From positions 972,774 through 1,036,773 of the forward strand of contig NZ_KI912410.1 of the NCBI RefSeq assembly GCF_000518265.1: a DNA stretch of 64,000 nucleotides, written 5' to 3'. This stretch comes from Actinomadura oligospora ATCC 43269 (GTDB taxonomy: Bacteria; Actinomycetota; Actinomycetes; Streptosporangiales; Streptosporangiaceae). The notes under the pieces were generated by a model. It saw only the letters and a list, made by a program, of their open reading frames with translations, was not told where the DNA came from and did no database searches. Shown here one piece after another: positions 34,768-41,695 of this stretch (position 1 is the stretch's first letter; every line of letters begins with the position of its first letter). The position numbers and the translations under genes were made by a program.

Positions 34768-35892
34768 TCAGGCGCCGGTTCGCGCGGGCTCGCCGTCGGT
34801 TTCGGCGAGCCCGGCGGACCAGCGCTCCTCCACCCGGCCGAGCTTCCAGTAGAGCAGCGCGCCCGCCCACAGGACGAGCAGCAGCCCGGTGACGACGAAC
34901 CCGGCGACATTCAGGTCCAGGTTCCCGATCCAGTCCCAGAACCCGCCGGTGAGCCCGGCCCGGTCCTGGAGGACCTGGAGCAGCTCGGTGCCGCCGATGA
35001 CGAACGCGAACACGACCGAGACGCCGGTCAGCGTGATGTTGTAGAAGACCTTGCGGACGGGGTTGGAGAACGCCCAGCCGTAGGCGAAGTTCATGAACGT
35101 GCCGTCGATGGTGTCCCACAGCGACATGCCCGCGGCGAAGATGATCGGGAGGCACAGCGCCGCGTACCAGGGGAGTCCGGCGCCCGCCGCCGCGCTACCG
35201 GCGAGCGCGAGCAGCGCGATCTCCGAGGCGGTGTCGAAGCCGAGCCCGAACAGGAAGCCGAGCGGATACATCTGCCAGGGCTTGGTGATCAGCCTGGTGA
35301 ACCGGCCGAGGATCCGGTTCATGAAGCCGCGGTTGTTGAGCTGCTCCTCCAGCGCGGCCTCGTCGTACTCCCCGGCCTTCATCCTCCGGAACACCTTGAT
35401 GATGCCGACGAGGATGACCAGGTTGATGGTCGCGATCGCGGCGAGGAAGGTGCCGGAGACCGTCGGGCCGATCGTCCCGGTGACCTTGTGCAGGCCGGAC
35501 TGGTCGTCGGAGATGCCGTTGGCGAGCGCCTTCACGCCGAGCCCGAGCAGGATGCAGGAGACGAACACCACCGAGGAGTGCCCTAGCGAGAACCAGAAGC
35601 CGATGGACATCGGGCGCCTGCCCTCGTTCATCATCTTCCGGGTGGTGTTGTCGATCGCGGCGAGGTGGTCGGCGTCGAAGGCGTGCCGCATGCCGAGCGT
35701 GTAGGCGGTCAGGCCGATGCCGACGCCGAACAGCTTGCCGTCGCCGAGCCGGTAGTGGCCGGGCAGCACCAGCAGGAGCAGGATCCCCCACCCGACGACG
35801 TGCAGCATGAGGATGAACGCGGCCATCCCGCCGAGCCGTCCCCATTCGCCCGCGCCGAGTGAACGCCGCACCCCGACGCCGCTCTCACCCAT
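34768..35892 (-). CDS. NiCoT-family nickel/cobalt transporter
   Basis: The 374-residue inner-membrane permease has the family signatures RHAFDADHLAAIDNTTRKMM (H-x4-D-H in TM2), GFWFSLGHSSVVF, LGFLFGLGFDTASEIALL and GMSLWDTIDGTFMNFAYGWA. It takes up Ni2+ (or Co2+) for metalloenzymes. The start at 35892 gives MGESGVGVRRSLG; longer frames add Arg-rich residues. An exact Nur box lies 64 bp upstream, which points to nickel as the substrate and to repression when nickel is replete. Confidence 0.93.
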   Translation of the reverse strand: MGESGVGVRRSLGAGEWGRLGGMAAFILMLHVVGWGILLLLVLPGHYRLGDGKLFGVGIGLTAYTLGMRHAFDADHLAAIDNTTRKMMNEGRRPMSIGFWFSLGHSSVVFVSCILLGLGVKALANGISDDQSGLHKVTGTIGPTVSGTFLAAIATINLVILVGIIKVFRRMKAGEYDEAALEEQLNNRGFMNRILGRFTRLITKPWQMYPLGFLFGLGFDTASEIALLALAGSAAAGAGLPWYAALCLPIIFAAGMSLWDTIDGTFMNFAYGWAFSNPVRKVFYNITLTGVSVVFAFVIGGTELLQVLQDRAGLTGGFWDWIGNLDLNVAGFVVTGLLLVLWAGALLYWKLGRVEERWSAGLAETDGEPARTGA

Positions 35893-35955
35893 CCGGTCCG
35901 CCCCTTCTCGCCCACGTGTTCTCGCCTTCGTGTCGCTCTGGCCAAATGTACGCAG

Positions 35956-35972
35956 TTGCAAGAGATTTGCAA
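35956..35972. promoter_or_regulatory. Nur box (nickel-responsive Fur-family operator)
   Basis: TTGCAA-GAGAT-TTGCAA is an exact match to the Nur consensus TTGCAA-N5-TTGCAA I recall for Streptomyces coelicolor. It stands out as AT-rich in very GC-rich DNA and lies 64 bp upstream of the nickel transporter ATG. Nur itself is not in this window. Confidence 0.85.
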
Positions 35973-36111
35973 TACCCGCGACCGTGACATTCGCCCGGGA
36001 TTCGGGCATCCGCTTGCGCGGACGCGGCGGGTGTGAACGGCGGCCTGCCCGGCGCCCGGGGATTCTCCTTGCCTCCCGATCTCCACGGCGGCAGACTCGG
36101 CTCTCCGCACG

Positions 36112-36126
36112 TGGCAACGGTTTTCA
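36112..36126. promoter_or_regulatory. Possible Zur-like 7-1-7 operator upstream of the CooC-like gene
   Basis: TGGCAACGGTTTTCA has a 7-1-7 dyad with five of seven pairs matched, the architecture of actinobacterial Zur boxes (TGAAAAT-n-ATTTTCA type). It lies 30 bp upstream of GTG 36156. One half is good (TGAAAAC) and the other is weak, so this is tentative. Confidence 0.3.
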
Positions 36127-36155
36127 TATCCGTTTCGGGGGCATCGGGGGCATTC

Positions 36156-37091
36156 GTGAAGGTAGCGCTCGTCGGCAAGGGGGGAAGCGGCAAGACCACC
36201 CTGGCCGCACTGTTCGTCCGGCACCTCACCGCGCGGGGCCTGCCCGTGGTCGCGGTGGACGCCGACGTCAACCAGCACCTCGGGGCCGCGCTCGGCCTGG
36301 ACGAGGAGGTCGCCGCCAAGATCCCGGCGCTCGGCGACCACCTCCCGGAGATCAGGACCCATCTGCGCGGCCGGAACTGGCGGATCCCCTCACCGTCGGC
36401 CATGGTCAAGACCACCCCGCCCGGCTCCGGCTCGCGGCTGCTGACCCTCGCCGCGGACGACCCGGTGCACGCCCTCGGGCAGGAGGCGGACGGCGCGACC
36501 CTGCTGGTCACCGGCCGGTTCGGCGACGACGACCTCGGCGTCTCCTGCTACCACTCCAGGACCGGCGCGGTCGAGCTCTACCTCAACCACCTCGTGGACG
36601 GCCCCGGCGAGTACGCCGTCGTCGACATGACCGCGGGCGCCGACGCGTTCGCGTCCGGCCTGTTCACCCGGTTCGACCTGATGTTCCTGGTGGCCGAGCC
36701 CACGCGCAAGGGCGTCGCCGTCTACCGGCGGTTCAAGGAGTACGCCGCCGACCACGACGTCGCCATCACCGTCGTCGGCAACAAGATCCAGGGCGACGGC
36801 GACATCGCCTTCCTGCGCGAGGAGGTCGGCGACGACCTGCTCACCTGGGTCGGGTGGTCCGCCGCCGTCCGCGCCCTGGAGCAGGGCCGTCACGGGGTGG
36901 AGCTGGAGTCGGCGAACGAGGCCGCGCTCGACTGGATGCTCGCCGCCGTCGACGCCCGCCGCAAGGACTGGCCGAAGTACCACCGCCAGGCCGTCGGGTT
37001 CCACCTCAGGCACGCCCGGAGCCGTCCCGACGCCGCGACGGCCCAGGCCCTGGAGAAGCAGATCGACCCCGACTTCCGCTATCCCGCCTGA
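36156..37091 (+). CDS. CooC/ParA-like P-loop ATPase
   Basis: The 311-residue protein starts at GTG 36156 with VKVALVGKGGSGKTTLAALF, a deviant Walker A with the signature Lys of the SIMIBI class, then VVAVDADVNQHLGAALG (Walker A'). YAVVDMTAGADAFASG is Walker B and VVGNKIQGDGDIAFL the base-recognition strand. CooC ATPases insert nickel into CO dehydrogenase. No CODH genes are here, but it is divergent from a Nur-controlled nickel transporter, so a role in nickel delivery is a reasonable inference. The CooC-type C-x-C metal-binding pair is not evident. Confidence 0.75.
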   Translation: MKVALVGKGGSGKTTLAALFVRHLTARGLPVVAVDADVNQHLGAALGLDEEVAAKIPALGDHLPEIRTHLRGRNWRIPSPSAMVKTTPPGSGSRLLTLAADDPVHALGQEADGATLLVTGRFGDDDLGVSCYHSRTGAVELYLNHLVDGPGEYAVVDMTAGADAFASGLFTRFDLMFLVAEPTRKGVAVYRRFKEYAADHDVAITVVGNKIQGDGDIAFLREEVGDDLLTWVGWSAAVRALEQGRHGVELESANEAALDWMLAAVDARRKDWPKYHRQAVGFHLRHARSRPDAATAQALEKQIDPDFRYPA

Positions 37092-37093
37092 GA

Positions 37094-37115
37094 ACGCTGG
37101 GGACGGCCCCAGCGT
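37094..37115 (+). terminator. Terminator after the CooC-like gene
   Basis: A perfect 9-bp stem ACGCTGGGG (37094-37102) pairs with CCCCAGCGT (37107-37115) around an ACGG loop, 2 bp after the stop. There is no T-tract, as is usual in this genome. Confidence 0.7.
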
Positions 37116-37118
37116 AGC

Positions 37119-37191
37119 GATGCGAATGGACGTCGCGCTGCGAACGGGTGTCGCGGTGCGAAGGGGGCGTTGTGGTGCGAATGGGGTCTGC
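37119..37191. repeat. 18-19-bp degenerate tandem repeat, four copies
   Basis: Units start at 37119, 37137, 37155 and 37174 with consensus GGTGCGAANGGGTGTCGC. The array fills the space between the hairpin and the next gene's promoter. Confidence 0.75.
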
Positions 37192-37223
37192 CGCGCCGGT
37201 GTGATCAGGGTTACAGTGCGCGC

Positions 37224-38003
37224 ATGACCGTCCGGCGGATGCTCGTCGTGGCGGTCGGCGCGTTGGTGCCGACCGTCCTGTACGTCCTCGGTGTCGCGAA
37301 CCAGTGGGTCGCCGACGCGATCGCGAAGCACGACGTGAACACCAGCCGCGGCCTGGGGCCGCTGCTCCTGATCGCCCAGGCCCCGGCCTGGCGGCTCACC
37401 GCCCCGGGCGGCGGGCTTCGCGGCAGCGCCGGGGACCTGGTCTTCGCCCAGGACATCTCGACCTTCCTCTTCCTGCTCGTCCTGGCCGGGCTGGTCTTCG
37501 CGGGGGCTCGGGCGCTGAGCCCCGAACGCGGCCTGTTCGCGGCCCTCGTCCTCGGATGGTGGGCCACCCTGGTGGCCGCGGGGCTCACCGGCCTCCTCCG
37601 CGGTCTCCTCTACAGCGACACCCTCTACCGGGGGAACGTGCTCAGCGGCAGTCTCCGGAACGAGATGGCCGACTACGCCATCTGGCAGCAGGCGAGTCTC
37701 GGCGCGCAGTTCGGCCTCTGGTTCGGGTGGGTGGCCGGTCTGGGCGCGGTGCTGGCCGTCGCCATCCTCCGCGCCGGGCGGACGCGTCCGACGCCGGTGA
37801 CGGCTCCGGGGCCCGCGGCTCCGCAGCGCCCGCCGGTGGCCGGATACCCGCAGGCGCCGTCTCCCGCCGTCCAGTACGCGCCGCCCGGGTATCCGCAGTG
37901 GGCGCCCAACGTGCCTCCGCCGGGACCCCCGGCTCCGGGCCCGGCGCGGGACCCGGAGCCGGGCCCGGGCACGGCGTCCGGGGAGGACGCCCCGGCGCCC
38001 TGA
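37224..38003 (+). CDS. Four-helix membrane protein with proline-rich cytoplasmic tail
   Basis: The 259-residue protein has hydrophobic segments near residues 5-25 (MLVVAVGALVPTVLYVLGV), 78-100 (FLFLLVLAGLVFAGA), 108-130 (LVLGWWATLVAAGLTG) and 162-185 (GLWFGWVAGLGAVLAVAIL). About 65 residues rich in Pro, Gly and Ala follow (PPGYPQWAPNVPPPGPP). The family is unknown. It precedes rpiB by 54 bp on the same strand. Confidence 0.6.
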   Translation: MTVRRMLVVAVGALVPTVLYVLGVANQWVADAIAKHDVNTSRGLGPLLLIAQAPAWRLTAPGGGLRGSAGDLVFAQDISTFLFLLVLAGLVFAGARALSPERGLFAALVLGWWATLVAAGLTGLLRGLLYSDTLYRGNVLSGSLRNEMADYAIWQQASLGAQFGLWFGWVAGLGAVLAVAILRAGRTRPTPVTAPGPAAPQRPPVAGYPQAPSPAVQYAPPGYPQWAPNVPPPGPPAPGPARDPEPGPGTASGEDAPAP

Positions 38004-38057
38004 CGCCCGGAGGCCCCGCGTGTCCCAAGATCGTCCGCGACCTGCGAGAATCGGCGC

Positions 38058-38534
38058 ATGCGCGTGTTTCTTGGAAGCGACCATGCCGGGTACGAGCTGA
38101 AGGAGCACCTGGTCGACTGGCTGAAGAACAACGGCCACGAGCCCGTCGACTGCGGTGCCTTCGTCTACGACGCCGTGGACGACTACCCGCCGTTCGTGCT
38201 GCGTGCCGCCCAGCGGACCGTCGCCGAGCCCGGCTCCCTGGGCATCGTCATCGGCGGCTCGGGCAACGGCGAGGCCATCGCCGCCAACAAGATCAAGGGC
38301 GCCCGCGCGGCCCTGGTCTTCAGCGACGACACCGCCCGCCTGGCCCGCGAGCACAACGACGCCAACATCATCAGCCTCGGCGCGCGCCAGTACAGCGTCG
38401 AGGACGCCACGCGCTTCGTCGAGCTGTTCCTGGGCACCCCGTACTCCAAGGAACCGCGCCACACCCGCCGCATCAAGATGCTGGGCGAGTTCGAGCAGAC
38501 CGGTGAACTCCCGCCCCTTCCGCGCGAGTCCTGA
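38058..38534 (+). CDS. rpiB: Ribose-5-phosphate isomerase B
   Basis: The 158-residue enzyme interconverts ribose 5-phosphate and ribulose 5-phosphate. It matches the mycobacterial RpiB type: MRVFLGSDHAGYELKEHL, DCGAFVYDAVDDYPPFVL, GIVIGGSGNGEAIAANKI and ARLAREHNDANIISLG. As in the mycobacterial enzymes, the active-site base is probably an acidic residue, not the Cys of the E. coli type. A perfect hairpin follows the stop. Confidence 0.95.
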   Translation: MRVFLGSDHAGYELKEHLVDWLKNNGHEPVDCGAFVYDAVDDYPPFVLRAAQRTVAEPGSLGIVIGGSGNGEAIAANKIKGARAALVFSDDTARLAREHNDANIISLGARQYSVEDATRFVELFLGTPYSKEPRHTRRIKMLGEFEQTGELPPLPRES

Positions 38535-38550
38535 CCCGGATCCGGCAACG

Positions 38551-38590
38551 CGCCGATGGGCTGAGGCGTCCTCAGCCCATCGGCGTTCTT
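38551..38590. terminator. Strong terminator between rpiB and the synthetase-like gene
   Basis: A perfect 16-bp stem CGCCGATGGGCTGAGG (38551-38566) pairs with 38570-38585 around a 3-nt loop, followed by TTCTT. It separates convergent genes. Confidence 0.9.
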
Positions 38591-38600
38591 CGTCTCCGCC

Positions 38601-39968
38601 TCAGGCGGGCGGCCCGCCCACGGTGGGGACCATGCCGTCGCCGCCCATCCGCCCGGTGACGCGGTCGAGGTGGCGCAGGCGGCCCTCCACGTCGCGTTCG
38701 ACCAGGTCGCCGGTGGAGTACCAGCCGTCGCCGTCGTCGGCCGACCACACCCGCTCGCGCGTCCGCAGGTCGACGACGCTGCGGCACAGCCCCGGCGCCA
38801 GCACCTCCAGGCGCCCGATGTCGGCGGCCCTGGCGCCGTTCCCGGGACGCAGGCGGACCCGGACGCCCTCGACCGGACGGCCGAGCGTCTCCTCGGCGAT
38901 GTCCAGCGCGGGCGAGGACGCCGTGAGCATGCCGGTCTCGGCGGTGCTGAAACCGTTGACCAGGTGCGGGGCCAGGGTCGTGCGCAGCCGCGCGGCGAGC
39001 GGCGCGGGCAGCGGGGCTCCCACGCTGATGACCTGGTGGAGGCTTGGCAGGGGATCCTGGCGGCGCGTCCGGGCGGCGACGAGGTCGCGCAGGACCGGCG
39101 GTGTGGCCACCACGCATCCGACCCGCTGGGCGGCCAGCAGGTCGAGCCAGCCCTGGAGGTCGTCGTCGGCGCGGAAGACCGACGGCCGTCCGGTCATCAG
39201 GGGCGCGAGCGTGTTGAACATGAGGCCCACGGTGTGGGTCAGGTCCGCGATCGCGGACGTCGCCGCACCGGGCGGGACCTGCCGCATCGCCGCGCACAGG
39301 GCCGCGTATCGGGTGTTGAACGTGTGCGCCACCGCTTTCGGGGGCCCCGTGGTGCCCGGCGTGAACGCCAGCTGGCACAGCTCGTCCGCCTGGACGGGCG
39401 GAACCGGCTCGACGCGCTCGGTCTGGACGGCCGCCTCGGCGACCAGCTCGTCCAGCGCGACGGGCTCGCCCGCGGGGACGCCGTCCGGGAGCCGGTCGGG
39501 AAGGTCCCCGTCCATGCCGACCACCAGTGCGGCCGATGTCGCGCGGAGGGCGAGGTCGCGTTCCCGTCGTTCGAACCATGGGGGCAACGCCGCCGCCACC
39601 GCTCCGGCGCGTCCGCAGGCCAGCCACAGGGCCGCGGCCTCCCAGACGTTCGGCAGCTGGAAGGCCACCACCTCGCCGCGGCCGACCCGCCGGGCCCGCA
39701 GCGCCGCCGCCAGCCGCTCGACCCATCCGGCCAGCTCGGCGAAGGTGACCGTGACCGTCTCGCCCCGCCGGTGGTTCACGTACGCCGGCGCGTCCGGGGT
39801 GTCGTCCGCGCGTGCCGCCAGGTCATCGGCGAACACCTCCCGCCGCCACCAGCCCGCCGCGTGGTGGTCGTCGTCCCGGGACGGGACAGGGGCCGCGTCC
39901 CGGGACGGGGCGGGGTCCGTGCCTCCGGACGGGCCCGGGTCCGGTTCGGGCGACGCCTGCGGCTTCAT
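38601..39968 (-). CDS. Acyl-CoA synthetase-like protein lacking the C-terminal catalytic lysine
   Basis: The 455-residue protein belongs to the ANL adenylating superfamily. A3 P-loop-like FTPGTTGPPKAV, A5-like NGFSTAETGML and A7-like YSTGDLVERD are present. The hinge is followed only by RLRHLDRVTGRMGGDGMVPT and the chain ends, so most of the mobile C-terminal domain, with its A10 catalytic Lys, is missing. The first P-loop Ser is Thr. It may be inactive, act with another chain, or be a degenerate copy. It is monocistronic and convergent with rpiB. Confidence 0.8.
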   Translation of the reverse strand: MKPQASPEPDPGPSGGTDPAPSRDAAPVPSRDDDHHAAGWWRREVFADDLAARADDTPDAPAYVNHRRGETVTVTFAELAGWVERLAAALRARRVGRGEVVAFQLPNVWEAAALWLACGRAGAVAAALPPWFERRERDLALRATSAALVVGMDGDLPDRLPDGVPAGEPVALDELVAEAAVQTERVEPVPPVQADELCQLAFTPGTTGPPKAVAHTFNTRYAALCAAMRQVPPGAATSAIADLTHTVGLMFNTLAPLMTGRPSVFRADDDLQGWLDLLAAQRVGCVVATPPVLRDLVAARTRRQDPLPSLHQVISVGAPLPAPLAARLRTTLAPHLVNGFSTAETGMLTASSPALDIAEETLGRPVEGVRVRLRPGNGARAADIGRLEVLAPGLCRSVVDLRTRERVWSADDGDGWYSTGDLVERDVEGRLRHLDRVTGRMGGDGMVPTVGGPPA

Positions 39969-40070
39969 GTTGATGACGTGCTCCTCTGGTGCGTGACGAT
40001 CAACGATCCGACCGTCTGTTACTTATAATAGTTGACCAGCCACGCTGAGTAGTCCTTTCGGGTGGACGGC

Positions 40071-40100
40071 GGCGGGCCCCCGGACGTCCGGGGGCCCGCC
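40071..40100. terminator. Perfect 30-bp palindrome, terminator-like
   Basis: GGCGGGCCCCCGGAC (40071-40085) is followed immediately by its exact complement (40086-40100). It lies 7 bp after the stop of the 61-aa gene at 40108 on the complement. Confidence 0.75.
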
Positions 40101-40107
40101 GGAACGG

Positions 40108-40293
40108 TCAGAGGGACGGGCGGTGCCCCCGCTTCTCCAGGCGGCGGCGTTCGTTCTTGGCGGCCCGGGACTGGCGGGGCGGGTCGGCGGGGGCGGCGGC
40201 GGCCGGGGGCTGGACGCCCTCGGGGACGGGGCGGGAGACGTCGCGGGCGCGCATGGCGGCGTCCACGGTGATGCGCATGCTCGGCTGGGACAT
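40108..40293 (-). CDS. Small basic protein, 61 aa, unknown function
   Basis: The ATG at 40293 follows AAGGAG at 5-nt spacing, an ideal site. The product MSQPSMRITVDAAMRARDVS has a Pro/Ala-rich middle and a basic end (RAAKNERRRLEKRGHRPSL). It probably is disordered and could bind nucleic acid or membrane. The family is not recognised. An upstream in-frame ATG at 40323 lacks a ribosome site. Confidence 0.65.
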   Translation of the reverse strand: MSQPSMRITVDAAMRARDVSRPVPEGVQPPAAAAPADPPRQSRAAKNERRRLEKRGHRPSL

Positions 40294-40378
40294 CGCGGCT
40301 CCTTGCATCGGGAGTTCACCCATTGGACACCTGCGGGCGGGGTGCGCCGCAAGGGCGGACGGCCTTGACGATCATCCG

Positions 40379-40490
40379 GTGATCGTGCGTCGCGCGGTGG
40401 GCGACCGTGCGTCGCGCGATGGTCGTGCGTGCGGTGGTCGTGCGTCGCGCGGTGATCGCGCGTGTGGTGATCGTGTGTCGCGCGGCGGTC
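40379..40490. repeat. 15-22-bp degenerate tandem repeat, about seven copies
   Basis: Units of the form GGTGATCGTGCGTCGCGC recur at 40379, 40397, 40419, 40434, 40452 and 40467 with small length changes. The array lies upstream of the phosphatase gene and may overlap its promoter region. Confidence 0.75.
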
Positions 40491-40556
40491 GCGATCGGTC
40501 ACGGCGGGCGCGGATGCCGGGCCGTTCGCGCCGAGGCTCGGTACAGTGCCCACGTC

Positions 40557-41672
40557 ATGCTTCAACGTCTGGTGCACCTGCTTCCGCCGCGAGTACGCGC
40601 CTTCCTGCGCAGGATCCCCGTGCTCGTGGCCCTTTACAGGTGGCTGCGGCGGGGGAGGCAGTCGCGGGACCGGTACCTGTTCGCGAGCCTCGCCCTGCTC
40701 GCCGTCGTCCTCGGTTTCGGGGCGGTGGAGTCGCAGCGGTGGTCGCCGTCCGGCGCGCTGGTCCTCACGCTGCTCGGCGGCGGGCTGCTCCTGCGCGTGC
40801 GCAGCCTGGGCGTCCTGCTCGGGGTCGTGGCCGTGATGGTCTGCTACGACGCCTGGCAGGCGCCGAACCAGACCGGGCCCGGGATGGTCGCGACGCTCGG
40901 GGTGACGTCCGTCCTCGCTGTCACGCTGGCGCGGACGCGGCAGCAGCTCGGCGTCATGGGGCTGCGCGGCGACTCGATGCTGCTGGAGCTGCGCGACCGG
41001 CTGCGCAGCCAGGGCGAGATGCCCGAGCTGCCGGACGGCTGGGACTCGCAGGTCGTCATGCTCCAGGCGGGCGGGTCGTCCTTCGGAGGCGACTTCGTGG
41101 TGTCGGCGCTGCACGACGGCGTGCTCGAGGTCGCGCTCGTGGACGTGTCGGGCAAGGGGACGGACGCGGGCACGCGGGCGCTGATGCTGTCCGGCGCGTT
41201 CGGCGGGCTGCTCGGGTCGGTCCCGACCGACCGGTTCCTGCCCGCGTGCAACTCCTACCTGCACCGGCAGCGGTGGGACGAGGGGTTCGTCACCGCCGTC
41301 CACGTCGTGATCGACCTGGCGACGGGCGAGTACACCGTCGAGTCGGCCGGGCATCCGCCCGCCGTGCAGTTCGACGCGAGCAGCGGGACGTGGCAGGTCA
41401 GCCCGGCGAAGGGCGTCGTCCTCGGGGTGATCCCCGACCTGGCGGCCGTCCCGGAGCGCGGGCAGCTCGGCGCGGGCGACGCGCTGCTCCTCTACACCGA
41501 CGGCCTGGTCGAGTCGCCGGGAAGCGACCTGGACGCCGGGATCGACCGGCTGCTCGGCGAGGCGGAGCGGCTCGTCCCGAACGGGTTCCGCAAGGGCGCG
41601 CGCGAGCTGGTCGAGCTGATGTCCGCCGAGCGCGACGACGACTGCGCGCTGCTCCTCATCTGGCGCACCTGA
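40557..41672 (+). CDS. Membrane-bound SpoIIE/PP2C-type phosphatase
   Basis: The 371-residue protein has an N-terminal basic stretch, then three to four transmembrane helices (residues 40-125, e.g. FASLALLAVVLGFGAVE, VTSVLAVTLAR). The SpoIIE domain follows: GGSSFGGDFVVSAL (metal Asp), VALVDVSGKGTDAGTRALML, VIDLATGEYTVESAGHPPAV and LLLYTDGLVESPG, ending ERDDDCALLLIW. It would dephosphorylate Ser/Thr-phosphorylated proteins such as anti-sigma antagonists. It converges on a Ser/Thr kinase gene 24 bp away, an apparent kinase/phosphatase pair. Confidence 0.9.
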   Translation: MLQRLVHLLPPRVRAFLRRIPVLVALYRWLRRGRQSRDRYLFASLALLAVVLGFGAVESQRWSPSGALVLTLLGGGLLLRVRSLGVLLGVVAVMVCYDAWQAPNQTGPGMVATLGVTSVLAVTLARTRQQLGVMGLRGDSMLLELRDRLRSQGEMPELPDGWDSQVVMLQAGGSSFGGDFVVSALHDGVLEVALVDVSGKGTDAGTRALMLSGAFGGLLGSVPTDRFLPACNSYLHRQRWDEGFVTAVHVVIDLATGEYTVESAGHPPAVQFDASSGTWQVSPAKGVVLGVIPDLAAVPERGQLGAGDALLLYTDGLVESPGSDLDAGIDRLLGEAERLVPNGFRKGARELVELMSAERDDDCALLLIWRT

Positions 41673-41695
41673 ACCCGACCCCGGGCTGTTCGGTT

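Noticed and set aside
40379..40490. CRISPR or iteron origin
   Set aside because: No spacers, no replication gene nearby, and unit length varies from 15 to 22 bp.
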